From Rhodocyclaceae bacterium (lineage in GTDB: Bacteria > Pseudomonadota > Gammaproteobacteria > Burkholderiales > Rhodocyclaceae): a stretch of DNA of 64,000 bases. Where the stretch lies: the NCBI GenBank assembly GCA_016704145.1, contig JADJAS010000005.1, positions 1 through 64,000 on the forward strand, given 5' to 3'. The first letter of the stretch is position 1; every line of letters starts with the position of its first letter. The translations under genes and the position numbers were made by a program. Positions 36,266 through 45,735 of this stretch are shown here, in pieces. Under the pieces are notes generated by a model. That model did not search any database. It was not told the origin of the DNA and saw only the letters and a list, made by a program, of their open reading frames with translations.

Positions 36266-36862
36266 TCAATAGTCGCGCCTTTCGATGAACGCTTGCGCAA
36301 CCGTCGCCGCATCCGAATACTCGAGTTCTCCACCGACCGGAAGCCCGCGCGCGATTCGGCTGACTTTGAGACCACGGGCGCGCAGCATCTCGGCGAGATA
36401 ATGGGCGGTCGCCTCGCCTTCGTTGGTGAAATTGGTGGCCAGCACGACTTCTCGTACCGCGCCATCGTTGGCCCTTGCCAGAAGGCGATCGAAAGCCAGT
36501 TCCCGGGGACCGATGCCATCGAGCGGCGACAACCGTCCCATCAGAACGTAGTAGAGGCCGTTGAAGGCGTGCGTCTGCTCCATGGTGTTGAGATCGACGG
36601 GCATTTCCACGACGCACAGGAGCGAGGAATCTCGCCTGGGCGAAAGGCAGCGGTCGCAGACGACATCCTCGGTAAAGGTATTGCAACGGGCGCACCGCCG
36701 AAGCGTCTTCAGCGCGTGATCCAGCGCCGAGGCAAGCCGACCCGCACCGCCGGGATCGCGCTGCAACAAATGATAGGCCATGCGCTGGGCCGATTTGGGT
36801 CCGACCCCAGGCAGGCAGCGCAGCGCCTCGATGAGTTCGTCGAGGCTGGATGGAGCACTCAC
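36266..36862 (-). CDS. recR: Recombination mediator protein RecR
   Basis: This 198-residue protein has the HhH start LIEALRCLPGVGPKSAQRMA, the zinc finger CARCNTFTEDVVCDRC, and a Toprim domain (VVEMPVDLNTMEQTHAFNGL, LATNFTNEGEATAHYLAEML). It loads RecA at gaps with RecO (and RecF). It is 6 bases after ebfC, the conserved dnaX-ebfC-recR order. Confidence 0.97.
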   Translation of the reverse strand: MSAPSSLDELIEALRCLPGVGPKSAQRMAYHLLQRDPGGAGRLASALDHALKTLRRCARCNTFTEDVVCDRCLSPRRDSSLLCVVEMPVDLNTMEQTHAFNGLYYVLMGRLSPLDGIGPRELAFDRLLARANDGAVREVVLATNFTNEGEATAHYLAEMLRARGLKVSRIARGLPVGGELEYSDAATVAQAFIERRDY

Positions 36863-36868
36863 GTCAGG

Positions 36869-37195
36869 TCAGAACGGCAGTTTCATGCCTGGCGGCAGGT
36901 TGAGCCCGACGGTGAAACCGCTCATCTTTTCCTGGGTGGTCTGTTCGGCGCGGCGGTTGGCGTCGTTGAGCGCGGCGGCGACGAGGTCCTCGAGCATCTC
37001 CTTGTCGTCCAAGACGGAGGGATCGATGGTGACGCGCTTGACGTCATGCTTGCAGGTCATGACGATCTTGACCATGCCGGCGCCGGATTGTCCCTCCACT
37101 TCGAGGCTGTTCAATTCCTCCTGCGCCTTCAGCATGTTCTGCTGCATCTGCTGGGCCTGCTTCATCAGGTTGGCCATGCCGCCCTTGTTCAACAT
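36869..37195 (-). CDS. ebfC: YbaB/EbfC nucleoid-associated protein
   Basis: This 108-residue protein begins MLNKGGMANLMKQAQQMQQN, with SGAGMVKIVMTCKHDVKRVT and DKEMLEDLVAAALNDANRRA, the YbaB family pattern. It forms a dimeric tweezer that binds DNA. It lies between dnaX and recR in the same operon. Confidence 0.95.
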   Translation of the reverse strand: MLNKGGMANLMKQAQQMQQNMLKAQEELNSLEVEGQSGAGMVKIVMTCKHDVKRVTIDPSVLDDKEMLEDLVAAALNDANRRAEQTTQEKMSGFTVGLNLPPGMKLPF

Positions 37196-37206
37196 CGCTT
37201 GGACTC

Positions 37207-38808
37207 CTATACAGGTTTGATGGTCGATTCGTCGATACTGGCGCCAAACTCGTCCCGGACATCGCGGATGAAAGGGTCGCCCTCGATGGCCGCCACGGCC
37301 TTCTCCTGGCGATCGCGCTTCTCGTTGCGGTTGCGCTCGGCCGGGGTCGGGGTTTCGGCCTCGCCCAGGACAACGCTCAACCTGACAGCCTTGCCCAGCT
37401 GGGCCTGCAATTCGGCCTGAAGCTTGTCCTGTGGAGCTTTGGTGTTGAGCAGCGACTTACGCGCGGGCGGCAGGCGCAGCGTCACCTGCGTCTCGGCCAT
37501 TTCGGCCAGTTCACAATGCTGGGCCAACTGTCGGGTGAGTCCGGACAGGGACATGCGGCCGACGAGATCGTGCCAGTCCGCCCCGGCTTTCGGCCGCGCG
37601 GGCGAGGACGCCGGCGCCAAAGTCAGCTCTGGCGACACGCCGCCATTTGATGGTGTGGCAGCCGGGGCCGCCGTGATCGATGCCGTGGGCGCTGCTGCCC
37701 TCGAACGGCCGCTTCCTGCCGGAACATTGTCGGGCCGGAAGGCAAACAGACGCAACAGCGTCATGGTGAAACCGGCAAACTCGTCGGGTGCCAAGCCGAG
37801 ATCGTCGCGGCCGTGAATGGCGATCTGATAACACAATTGCAGGAACTCGGCGTCGAACGCCTCGGCATGGGGCGCCAGCCGCGCCCGCTCGGCGTCGTCG
37901 GCCAGCGCCTTCGGCGCGAACTGTGACAGGGCGATGCGATGGAAGAGCGTGGCCAGTTCCTGAAGCGCCGATTCGAACGAGAGGCTGCGCTCGTCCATGG
38001 CGTCCGCCACGGCCAGCATGGCCTGCACATCGCTCGCCTTCAGGCCGTCGAGGATGGCGAACAGGTAATCGTCGCCGACCGTGCCCAGCATGTCGCGCAC
38101 GCCGGCCTCCTCCACCTTGCCGGCGCCATGGGCGATGGCCTGGTCGAGCAGCGAGAGCGCGTCGCGCATGCTGCCGGCGGCAGCCTTGGCGAGATGGCGC
38201 AAGGCGGATGGTTCGAAGGGCACTCCCTCCTCGCCCAGCACGTGGCTCAGGTGATCGACGATATGCCCGGGCGGCATCTGCTTGAGATTGAATTGCAGGC
38301 AGCGCGACAGCACCGTGACCGGAACCTTTTGCGGATCGGTGGTGGCAAGGATGAACTTGATGTGCTCGGGCGGCTCCTCCAGCGTCTTCAACATGGCATT
38401 GAACGCGCTGTTGGAAAGCATATGCACTTCGTCGATGACGAAGACCTTGAAGCGCCCGCGCGTTGGTGCATACACCGCGTTGTCGAGTAGTTCGCGCATC
38501 TGGTCGACCTTGGTGTTGGTCGCTGCATCGACCTCGATGAGGTCGACGAAGCGGCCAACATCGATTTCCTGGCACGACGAACACGTGCCGCAGGGTGTGG
38601 CGGTGATGCCGGTCTCGCAGTTGAGCGCCTTGGCGACGATGCGCGCCAGCGTGGTCTTGCCGACGCCGCGCGTGCCGGTGAACAGATAGGCGTGATGCAG
38701 CCGCTGTTGTTCCAGCGCGTGCGTCAGCGCCCGCACGACATGCTCCTGTCCCACCAGCGTGGCGAAGGATTTCGGACGCCACTTGCGGGCGAGGACCTGA
38801 TAACTCAT
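37207..38808 (-). CDS. dnaX: DNA polymerase III subunits tau/gamma
   Basis: This 533-residue clamp-loader ATPase starts MSYQVLARKWRPKSFATLVG at 38808. Walker A is LFTGTRGVGKTTLARIVAKA, the zinc module CGTCSSCQEID, the sensor region HIKFILATTDPQKVPVTVLS. Domain III and a Pro/Ala-rich linker precede the tau C-terminus. It loads the beta clamp. It is the first gene of dnaX-ebfC-recR. Confidence 0.96.
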   Translation of the reverse strand: MSYQVLARKWRPKSFATLVGQEHVVRALTHALEQQRLHHAYLFTGTRGVGKTTLARIVAKALNCETGITATPCGTCSSCQEIDVGRFVDLIEVDAATNTKVDQMRELLDNAVYAPTRGRFKVFVIDEVHMLSNSAFNAMLKTLEEPPEHIKFILATTDPQKVPVTVLSRCLQFNLKQMPPGHIVDHLSHVLGEEGVPFEPSALRHLAKAAAGSMRDALSLLDQAIAHGAGKVEEAGVRDMLGTVGDDYLFAILDGLKASDVQAMLAVADAMDERSLSFESALQELATLFHRIALSQFAPKALADDAERARLAPHAEAFDAEFLQLCYQIAIHGRDDLGLAPDEFAGFTMTLLRLFAFRPDNVPAGSGRSRAAAPTASITAAPAATPSNGGVSPELTLAPASSPARPKAGADWHDLVGRMSLSGLTRQLAQHCELAEMAETQVTLRLPPARKSLLNTKAPQDKLQAELQAQLGKAVRLSVVLGEAETPTPAERNRNEKRDRQEKAVAAIEGDPFIRDVRDEFGASIDESTIKPV

Positions 38809-38830
38809 GGCGGGGAATTGTAAACGCAAA

Positions 38831-38857
38831 CGGGACGCTCCCTCGGGAAGCGTCCCG
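38831..38857. terminator. Hairpin between dnaX and the Spy-like gene
   Basis: CGGGACGCT/AGCGTCCCG forms a 9-base stem with a 9-base loop, 25 bases after the Spy-like stop on the minus strand. The T-run is weak (TTTGCGTTTA), so this is a moderate intrinsic terminator that insulates dnaX. Confidence 0.6.
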
Positions 38858-38881
38858 TCATCGACCACGCTCGACGAGACG

Positions 38882-39412
38882 TCAGCCCTTCGCGGGCGGT
38901 GGCGGGGGCGGCATGCCGCCCCCGCGCCGCATGGTTCCGTGATGAGGTCCCATGTGGCCCATGCGTGCCGCATGGATGTCGGCAACCCGCTTCTGATCGG
39001 CCGACAGGGTGTCGTACATTTGCTTGAACGCGGCATGCACCGACTCCATGGTCGCCACGCGCTGCTTCATGATATCGATCATGCGCGCCATGCGCTCGGG
39101 CGCGGCAAGGCTCAGGTCCTGGGCGTTGTCGCGCATCGCCTGTATGCCCTTGCCCGCCTCGGCCTTGACCTTGTCGGCAAACGCCAGCCACAGAGGCTCT
39201 TGCTGCGGCGTCAGTTTGAGATCGGCCTTCAGGCGATTCAGGTGTTGTTCGGCACGCGCGCCGGGATCGGCTTTCATGCCGCGCATGCCGCCGCCCATCA
39301 TGCCCATAGGGCCGTCGCAGTAGCCGCCACCGGGCTGCGCCACCGCCCACGATCCGAGGCCCGCCAGGCCGATGGCCGCCATGGCGAGGACGATCTTCTT
39401 GCTCGATTTCAT
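38882..39412 (-). CDS. Spy/CpxP-like periplasmic protein
   Basis: This 176-residue protein starts at ATG 39412, chosen for its signal peptide (MKSSKKIVLAMAAIGLAGLG with cleavage after AVAQ). A Gly/Met-rich segment (GPMGMMGGGMRGMK) leads into an LTxxQ-type helix (KADLKLTPQQEPLWLAFADK) and a second LSADQKRVADIH motif, ending in a poly-Pro tail. Such proteins act as periplasmic chaperones or stress sensors; the Met/His content may mean metal binding. Confidence 0.75.
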   Translation of the reverse strand: MKSSKKIVLAMAAIGLAGLGSWAVAQPGGGYCDGPMGMMGGGMRGMKADPGARAEQHLNRLKADLKLTPQQEPLWLAFADKVKAEAGKGIQAMRDNAQDLSLAAPERMARMIDIMKQRVATMESVHAAFKQMYDTLSADQKRVADIHAARMGHMGPHHGTMRRGGGMPPPPPPAKG

Positions 39413-39553
39413 TGCTTTCTCCTGTTGAGATGCCTTGATGGCCTGCGCATTCCAGCGCCAGGAGGTAACCCGGATGTGTCGCACCACCCCACATTTGTAA
39501 GCGGATGTTGCCAAAGGCGAACTCCAATGGCGGAATAACGGGAAAAAGGAAAG

Positions 39554-39653
39554 GGTGGCGAGCCTGACCCCCGGCACTTGCGGACATCGGCTGTGGCTGC
39601 TTCCTTCCGGACCTGACCAGGTTCACCGCGCCACAATGCGGGGAGACCCGCCA
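39554..39653 (-). ncRNA. ffs: 4.5S signal recognition particle RNA
   Basis: On the minus strand the apical domain reads CAGGTCCGGAAGGAAGCAGCC, shown here as its two parts CAGGTCCGGA and AGGAAGCAGCC, the invariant SRP Alu-less hairpin. The outer strands (GTGGCGGGTC and GGCTCGCCACC) close the rod. About 100 bases. With Ffh it targets membrane proteins. The gene lies between the hydrolase and Spy-like genes. Confidence 0.93.
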
Positions 39654-39662
39654 CAACGCATT

Positions 39663-40517
39663 CTACCCCACGAGGAAGTCACGAACGATGCTGATTTGAT
39701 CGGGCTGCATCAGCACCGGCGCGTGACCGACGCCCGGGATTTCCACCACGCTGGCTCGCGGGCCACGGCCAGCCATCTGCCTCGCGGTCTCGACGGTCAA
39801 CAGGTCGGACTCGGCCCCGCGCACGAGCAGGGTCGGACAGCGGATCGCCTCGTAGAGCGGCCACAATTCGATATCCTTGCCCTCGCCCATCGCCGCCCGG
39901 AAGGGCTCGGCGATGCCCGGGTCGTAGGCCATCTCCCAGGGGCCGTCGGCCGATTGGCGCAACGCATGCACGGTCAAGTGGCGCCATTCCCGATCGCTCA
40001 ACGCGCCGAATGGCGCTGAAACCACGCGCAGGAATGCCTCGGCCTGCTCAACGGAGGCAAAACGCGGCGCCTTGCCGACGTACTCGCCGATGCGGGCGAT
40101 CGACGCCGCCGTGATGACTGGACCGACATCGTTGAGCACCAGCCGGGAGATCGGCGTGTCCTGCTGGGCGGCGAGCGCCATGCCGATCAGGCCGCCCATG
40201 GACGTGCCGACCCAATGCACCGTCTCGGCATCGACGCGCGCCAGCAGCGTCACCATGTCGGCGCAGTATTGGGGAATGGCGTAATAGGTCTTGTCGCGCA
40301 GCCACGCGCTCCTGCCGCGACCGACGACATCGGGACAGACGACGCGGTATTCGTCGGCCAGCGCCTGCGCGAGAAAATCGAAGTCGCGGCCGCAGCGCGT
40401 CAGGCCGTGCACGCAGACCAGCAGCTTGCGGTTCGCGGGGTCGCCCCACTCGACATAGGCCATGTCGTGCAGCCCTGCCGGGCTCAGGCATTGAACGGTC
40501 TTCTGGCGCATTGCCAT
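39663..40517 (-). CDS. Alpha/beta-hydrolase
   Basis: This 284-residue protein has the oxyanion strand LLVCVHGLTRCGRDFDFLAQ, the nucleophile elbow VGTSMGGLIGMALAA (catalytic Ser) and the final His in EIPGVGHAPVLMQPDQ. Asp is probably in RGAESDLLTVETA. Its substrate is unknown; it resembles MhpC/esterase-type enzymes. It lies downstream of comEC in the same direction, 27 bases apart. Confidence 0.85.
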   Translation of the reverse strand: MAMRQKTVQCLSPAGLHDMAYVEWGDPANRKLLVCVHGLTRCGRDFDFLAQALADEYRVVCPDVVGRGRSAWLRDKTYYAIPQYCADMVTLLARVDAETVHWVGTSMGGLIGMALAAQQDTPISRLVLNDVGPVITAASIARIGEYVGKAPRFASVEQAEAFLRVVSAPFGALSDREWRHLTVHALRQSADGPWEMAYDPGIAEPFRAAMGEGKDIELWPLYEAIRCPTLLVRGAESDLLTVETARQMAGRGPRASVVEIPGVGHAPVLMQPDQISIVRDFLVG

Positions 40518-40544
40518 GGCATGACTCCTCCTTCCGCCAGTCTA

Positions 40545-42872
40545 TCAGCGGCCGTGCCAGTACCGGCGGCGTTCCGCACGCTCGGCGGCGACCGAGATAT
40601 CTTCGCGGCCGAAACGCAGGGTCAGTGCGCCCTCGGCATCCGTGCGGCGTGTCGCCGCGCCTGACGCTTGCAGGCGCTCGACCACGTCGGGTGCCGGATG
40701 GCCGAAGCGGTTGCGATAGCCGGCCGAAATCAAAGTCAGCCTTGGCGACACGCCGGCCAGAAACTCCGCCGATGACGAACTGCGGCTACCGTGATGCGGC
40801 GGCAGCATTACGTCCGTGGCCAGCCGGTCGCCGTGTCGTGCCAGCAATGCCGCCTCGTCCTTGGCCTCGATATCGCCGGTCAGCAGTAGCGCGCCAGCGG
40901 GCGCCGACACCTTCAAGACGCAGGAGAGTGCGTTGCTCTTGCGCACCGATGCGTAGTCCGCCTCGCGCGGATGCAGGATCTCGAACCGGACGCCATCCCA
41001 TTCCCATGCCTCGCCATCCACACAACGGCGATGCGGCACCGGTGATGTCAGGAGCGGGTGCGCCGATGGCACGGAGGAGCGCAGCAGCCCGGTCGGCACC
41101 GCGTCGAGGACGGCCTGGGCCCCGCCCTCGTGGTCCTTGTCCTGATGGCTGACCATCAACGTATCGAGCTTGCCGACGCCGATCGCGCGCAGGTAGGGCA
41201 CGATGATGCGGCTGCCGCTGTTGGCGTCGGCGGAATATGCAGGCCCGGCGTCGTAGAGCAGATCGTGATGCGCGGTCTGCACATGCATGGCCAGCCCCTG
41301 ACCAACGTCGAGCATGCGCACCAAAAATTCGCCCGGCGCCGGTCGTGCTACCGGCGTCGTCACCAGCGGCACCAAGGCGATGGCGCCCACCCAGCGCGCC
41401 GGGAAACCGCGCGGCATCAGCAGCCAGCCGACGCCCGCCACGCCCAGCGCCACCGCCCATGCGGGAGGCGCCTGCTGCTGCCACATCGCCCAGCCTGAAG
41501 CAGACAGCCCGTAAAGCAGCTTCATTAGCCATTCCGTGAGCCAGTGGGCAAGCCAAAGGAACGGCTCACCCAGTGGCAGGGCGCCGACCAGGGCGAGCGG
41601 TGTCACCAGCAGGCTCACGACGGGGATGGCGATAGCGTTGGCGATCGGCGATACCAGCGAGAATTGCTGGAACAAGGCGAGCAGCGCCGGCATCATGCCG
41701 ATGGTCACCGCCCACTGCGCCCGGCCCCAGGTCGCCAGCCAATGGGATTCGCCGAGACGCCCCGCACCGACGTAGAACAGCAGCCCGACCGCGCCAAACG
41801 ACAGCCAGAAGCCGGCGGCCAGCACCGCCCAGGGATCGATCAGCAGCACCACCAGCAAGGCCAGCGCCAGCACCCGGCTGATGGCCGCCGTGCGGCCGGT
41901 CCACACTGCCAGCGCCACCACCGCCAGCATATAGAGCGTCCGCTGTGCCGGCACGGCAAAGCCGGCCAGCAGGCAGTAGATCAGCGCGGCGAGAAAGCCC
42001 ACCGCCGCCGCAACCTTCTGGGCCGGCAACTGCAGCATCAGCCAGGACGAGCGGCGCCATCCCCGGTTGGCCAGCCATGCCGCCAACCCGGCAACCATGG
42101 TCACGTGGAGCCCGGACACGCTGAGTAGATGCGTGACGCCGGTACGCGCGAACACATGCCAAAGTTCCGGCGCAATGGCCTGCTGATCGCCAATCGCCAG
42201 CGCCACCAGGATACCGGCATAAGGCGCCTCACCGAGCGCGCGCTGAAAATGGCCGCGGATAGTCTGTCGCCAGCGCTCGATGAGATACCCCGGCGCAACG
42301 ACGAGCTCCGTCTGCCGCTGGTTGCCGTCGGCCTTGCGCACGTAACCGGTTGCCCGGATGCCGCGCTCGAACAGCCATGCCTCGTAATCGAAGCCATGCG
42401 GATTCATGTTGCCGTGCGGCCGCTTGAGCCGGACCGTCAGCTGCCAGCGCTCGCCGGCCCGGATAATCGGCAAGTGATGAAATTCGTCGTCGTCCTGTGG
42501 TCGCCACCCCCGGTACCAGGACAGCGATATCCGCTTCGGCACGGCCAGGCTCGAATGCTCGACATCGAAATCGAAGCGCACGCCGTTCTCGAATCGCTGC
42601 GGCAATCCCGCCACCGCGCCGACGATTGCAATGTCTCGTCCTTCGTTGTCGCTGGGCAAGTGGTCGGCGAGCCGATGTGTCGCCCAACCGCCGGCCCAGC
42701 ACCAGCCGATCAACACCGCGCCGGGGATCGCCAGCCATGGCCGGCGTCTGGCCGCGGCCAGCAGCGCCAGCCCGCCCAGGCAAGCGGCGCCAAGACTCGA
42801 CACGCCGGGCAATTCGGGCTGGAACTGCAAGACGAGGATGCCGGCGGCGACGGCGAGGATGGCGAAACGCAT
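40545..42872 (-). CDS. comEC: DNA internalisation protein ComEC/Rec2
   Basis: This 775-residue membrane protein starts at ATG 42872 (MRFAILAVAAGILVLQF). An N-terminal DUF4131 region is followed by the Competence domain (TGVTHLLSVSGLHVTMVAGL, about residues 220-480) with many helices, and a C-terminal metallo-beta-lactamase domain (RMLDVGQGLAMHVQ, DTLMVSHQDKDHEGGAQAVL, LLTGDIEAKDE). It forms the inner-membrane channel for transforming DNA. The full-length gene suggests the capacity for natural uptake, relevant to the mosaic island. Confidence 0.93.
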   Translation of the reverse strand: MRFAILAVAAGILVLQFQPELPGVSSLGAACLGGLALLAAARRRPWLAIPGAVLIGWCWAGGWATHRLADHLPSDNEGRDIAIVGAVAGLPQRFENGVRFDFDVEHSSLAVPKRISLSWYRGWRPQDDDEFHHLPIIRAGERWQLTVRLKRPHGNMNPHGFDYEAWLFERGIRATGYVRKADGNQRQTELVVAPGYLIERWRQTIRGHFQRALGEAPYAGILVALAIGDQQAIAPELWHVFARTGVTHLLSVSGLHVTMVAGLAAWLANRGWRRSSWLMLQLPAQKVAAAVGFLAALIYCLLAGFAVPAQRTLYMLAVVALAVWTGRTAAISRVLALALLVVLLIDPWAVLAAGFWLSFGAVGLLFYVGAGRLGESHWLATWGRAQWAVTIGMMPALLALFQQFSLVSPIANAIAIPVVSLLVTPLALVGALPLGEPFLWLAHWLTEWLMKLLYGLSASGWAMWQQQAPPAWAVALGVAGVGWLLMPRGFPARWVGAIALVPLVTTPVARPAPGEFLVRMLDVGQGLAMHVQTAHHDLLYDAGPAYSADANSGSRIIVPYLRAIGVGKLDTLMVSHQDKDHEGGAQAVLDAVPTGLLRSSVPSAHPLLTSPVPHRRCVDGEAWEWDGVRFEILHPREADYASVRKSNALSCVLKVSAPAGALLLTGDIEAKDEAALLARHGDRLATDVMLPPHHGSRSSSSAEFLAGVSPRLTLISAGYRNRFGHPAPDVVERLQASGAATRRTDAEGALTLRFGREDISVAAERAERRRYWHGR

Positions 42873-42911
42873 GGCAAGGGCGATTAGAGCAGAAGCCGGT
42901 AGAATTCCCCA

Positions 42912-43481
42912 ATGCGCAGGCACTTGCGGAAATTTCTGCCGGACCACGACGCCATCCGCAACAGCCGCTGGCTGGCACCCTTCGAATCGACGCTGCTGCA
43001 TCCCCGCCTGTGGCACCTCAACCGCCATTCCGCGGCCGGCGCCGTCGCCGTCGGCATGTTCTGCGGCCTGATTCCCGGCCCGTTCCAGATGCTCGGCGCC
43101 GCCATCTGCGCGGTGATCTTCAAGGTCAATCTGCCCTTGGCGCTGTTCAGCACCCTCTATACCAATCCCGTGACCATCGTACCGCTCTATGTCGTCGCCT
43201 TTGCCATCGGCAAGTTCGCGCTGGGGCTGTTCGGATGGGCGGACGGCGCCATGTTCGTCACGCCACCCGAATATGGCGATGCCGGTCTGATCGCCTGGGT
43301 CGAGGATCTGGGCGACTGGGTGCTCCACCTTGGCAAACCGCTGATGGTCGGCCTGGTGCTGCTGGCCTCGTTGCTCGCCATCGCCGGCTATCTGGCGACC
43401 CGCTTCGCCTATCGAATCTATCTTGTCCGCGCCTGGCGCCATCGCGCCGCGCGCCGTCATCACCCGAAGGATTCCGCATGA
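42912..43481 (+). CDS. DUF2062 inner membrane protein
   Basis: This 189-residue protein has the DUF2062 core AAGAVAVGMFCGLIPGPFQM and LFSTLYTNPVTIVPLYVVAF, and two further helices near the C-terminus (GLVLLASLLAIAGYLATRFA). Its function is unknown. It is divergent from comEC and overlaps pyrD by 4 bases (ATGA), so it is co-translated with it. Confidence 0.85.
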   Translation: MRRHLRKFLPDHDAIRNSRWLAPFESTLLHPRLWHLNRHSAAGAVAVGMFCGLIPGPFQMLGAAICAVIFKVNLPLALFSTLYTNPVTIVPLYVVAFAIGKFALGLFGWADGAMFVTPPEYGDAGLIAWVEDLGDWVLHLGKPLMVGLVLLASLLAIAGYLATRFAYRIYLVRAWRHRAARRHHPKDSA

Positions 43482-44506
43482 TGCTGCCCTACTGCCTGGT
43501 CAAACCGTTCGTTTTCGCCCTCGACCCCGAAACCGCCCACGAACTGACACTGGCCGGACTTGCCGCCCTGCAGAAGACTGGCGTGTTGCCCGCCTACCGG
43601 CCACTGCGCGCCTCGCCGGTCACGGTGATGGGGCTGGAATTTCCCAACCGTGTCGGCCTGGCCGCCGGCCTCGACAAGAACGGCGAAATCATCGACGCAC
43701 TGGCCACCTGGGGCTTCGGCTTCATCGAAGTCGGCACCGTCACGCCGCGCCCGCAGCCCGGCAATCCGCGGCCGCGGTTGTTCCGGCTGCCCGAGGCGCA
43801 AGGCATCATCAACCGCATGGGCTTCAACAACCGCGGCGTCGACACCCTAGTCGCCAACGTCCGGACCGCCAGGTTCAAGGGCATTCTCGGCATCAATATC
43901 GGCAAGAACTTCGACACGCCGATCGAAAAAGCCGCCGACGACTACCTCGCCTGCCTGGACAAGGTTTATGCCCTCGCCAGCTACGTGGCCGTGAATATCT
44001 CCAGCCCCAACACCAAGAACCTGCGGCAATTGCAGGGCGAATCGGAGCTGGACGCCCTGCTCGGCGCACTCAGGACTCGCCAGACCGAACTGGCCGACAA
44101 GCACGGCCACTACGTACCGATGGCGTTGAAGATCGCGCCCGACCTCGACGAGGCGCAGATCGTCAACATCGCCGATGCCCTGCGCCGCCACCGCCTCGAC
44201 GGCGTCATCGCCACCAACACCACGCTCGCGCGCGAGGGCGTCGAACACCTCAAGCATGGCAACCAGGCCGGCGGCCTCTCCGGCGCGCCGCTATTCGAGC
44301 GTTCGACCGGCGTGCTGCGACGGCTGACTTTGGCGCTGGCCGGCGAACTGCCCGTGATCGCCGCCGGCGGCATCGTGGACGGCGGGAAGGCAAAAGCCAA
44401 GCTCGACGCCGGCGCGGCGCTGGTGCAGATCTACTCGGGCCTCGTGTACAAGGGGCCTGATCTAGTCGGCGAGTGCATCGGCGCCACCGCCGGCCACAAC
44501 AAATAG
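43478..44506 (+). CDS. pyrD: Dihydroorotate dehydrogenase (quinone), class 2
   Basis: This 342-residue protein has an N-terminal membrane-associating helix (LVKPFVFALDPETAHELTLA) typical of class 2, the FMN site PNRVGLAAGLDKNGEIIDAL, the catalytic Ser in YVAVNISSPNTKNLRQLQ, and the C-terminal IAAGGIVDGGKAKAKLDAGA. It oxidises dihydroorotate to orotate with quinone at the inner membrane. Confidence 0.96.
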   Translation: MMLPYCLVKPFVFALDPETAHELTLAGLAALQKTGVLPAYRPLRASPVTVMGLEFPNRVGLAAGLDKNGEIIDALATWGFGFIEVGTVTPRPQPGNPRPRLFRLPEAQGIINRMGFNNRGVDTLVANVRTARFKGILGINIGKNFDTPIEKAADDYLACLDKVYALASYVAVNISSPNTKNLRQLQGESELDALLGALRTRQTELADKHGHYVPMALKIAPDLDEAQIVNIADALRRHRLDGVIATNTTLAREGVEHLKHGNQAGGLSGAPLFERSTGVLRRLTLALAGELPVIAAGGIVDGGKAKAKLDAGAALVQIYSGLVYKGPDLVGECIGATAGHNK

Positions 44507-44602
44507 ACGCGAGCGATACATGGTTGTCTAATAAACCACCAGCAGCGATAATCCGCCACTTGTCGTCCGGTTGGCACCCGCTGGCTGGAGGCTCAATCGC
44601 AT

Positions 44603-45187
44603 ATGGCCAGCTATCTTTTCATCGTTCTCGGCGCGGCGCTCGTCAATAACGTCGTCTTCGTCCGCATCCTCGGACTGTGCCCGTTCATGGGCGTCTCCAA
44701 GAAGCTCGAGACCGCCATCGGCATGGGCTTCGCCACAACCTTCGTGCTGACGCTGGCTTGTGGCACCAGCTACTTCATCGACACTTGGCTGCTGGTGCCC
44801 TACGAACTGATTTATCTGCGCACGCTGGCCTTCATCGTCACCATCGCCTCCATCGTCCAGCTGACCGAGCTGATCATCGAAAAAACCAGCCCGGTGCTGC
44901 ATCAGGTGCTGGGCATCTACCTGCCCCTGATCACCACCAACTGCGCGGTGCTCGGCGTGCCGCTGCTCAACATCGGCATGCGCCACGACATGCTCGAATC
45001 GATGGTGTTCGGCCTCGGCGCGGCGGCGGGCTTCACGCTGGCCCTCATTCTCTTCGCCGGCATCCGCGAGCGTCTCGAGGGCGCCGACGTGCCGGTGCAT
45101 TTTCGCGGCACCGCGATCGCCATGATCACGGCCGGCATCATGAGCCTGGCTTTCCTGGGCTTCGCCGGCCTGGACAAGTACAAGTGA
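44603..45187 (+). CDS. rnfA: Rnf complex subunit RnfA
   Basis: This 194-residue membrane protein starts MASYLFIVLGAALVNNVVFV; GGAGG about 11 bases upstream is the ribosome binding site. ILGLCPFMGVSKKLETAIGM and LGIYLPLITTNCAVLGVPLL carry the conserved Cys that ligate a membrane 2Fe-2S cluster. It is the first gene of rnfABCDGE, a ferredoxin:NAD oxidoreductase that pumps ions. Confidence 0.95.
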   Translation: MASYLFIVLGAALVNNVVFVRILGLCPFMGVSKKLETAIGMGFATTFVLTLACGTSYFIDTWLLVPYELIYLRTLAFIVTIASIVQLTELIIEKTSPVLHQVLGIYLPLITTNCAVLGVPLLNIGMRHDMLESMVFGLGAAAGFTLALILFAGIRERLEGADVPVHFRGTAIAMITAGIMSLAFLGFAGLDKYK

Positions 45188-45735
45188 TCACCGCCTTGCT
45201 CGTCATGGCGCTGGGCGCCGTGCTGCTCGGGGCGGCGCTCGGCTACGCCGCGGTCAAGTTCCGCGTCGAGGGCGATCCGCTGGTCGAGAAAATCGATGGC
45301 ATCCTGCCCCAGACCCAGTGCGGCCAGTGCGGCTACCCGGGCTGTCGCCCCTATGCCCAGGCCATCGCCAACGGCGACGCCGACATCAATTGCTGCCCGC
45401 CGGGCGGTGAAGATGGCATCCGCAAGCTCGCCGACCTGCTCGGCCGCGAATTCAAGCCGCTTTCGGGCGAGCATGGCGTCGAAAAACCCAAGAGCGTCGC
45501 CGTCATCGACGAAAACGTCTGTATCGGCTGCACGCTCTGCCTGCAAGCCTGCCCGGTCGACGCTATCGTCGGCGCCGCCAAGCAGATGCATACCGTCATC
45601 GCCCCGCAATGTACCGGTTGCGAGCTGTGCGTGGCGCCCTGTCCGGTCGATTGCATCGCCATGGTACCGATTGCCGAGTCGATGGACAGCTGGAAGTGGA
45701 AGTATCCGGTGATCGAAATCAGGAAGGCGGCATGA
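45184..45735 (+). CDS. rnfB: Rnf complex subunit RnfB
   Basis: This 183-residue protein starts at GTG 45184, overlapping rnfA (GTGA). It has an N-terminal anchor helix, the 4Fe-4S motif LPQTQCGQCGYPGCRPYAQA, then two ferredoxin clusters (CIGCTLCLQACPVDAIVG and CTGCELCVAPCPVDCIAM). It is the entry point for ferredoxin electrons. Confidence 0.95.
   Translation: MITALLVMALGAVLLGAALGYAAVKFRVEGDPLVEKIDGILPQTQCGQCGYPGCRPYAQAIANGDADINCCPPGGEDGIRKLADLLGREFKPLSGEHGVEKPKSVAVIDENVCIGCTLCLQACPVDAIVGAAKQMHTVIAPQCTGCELCVAPCPVDCIAMVPIAESMDSWKWKYPVIEIRKAA

Noticed and set aside
37511..38782. 423-codon Arg/Ala-rich frame inside dnaX
   Set aside because: It is the same strand as dnaX in another frame, with biased Arg/Ala/His composition; dnaX is unambiguous.
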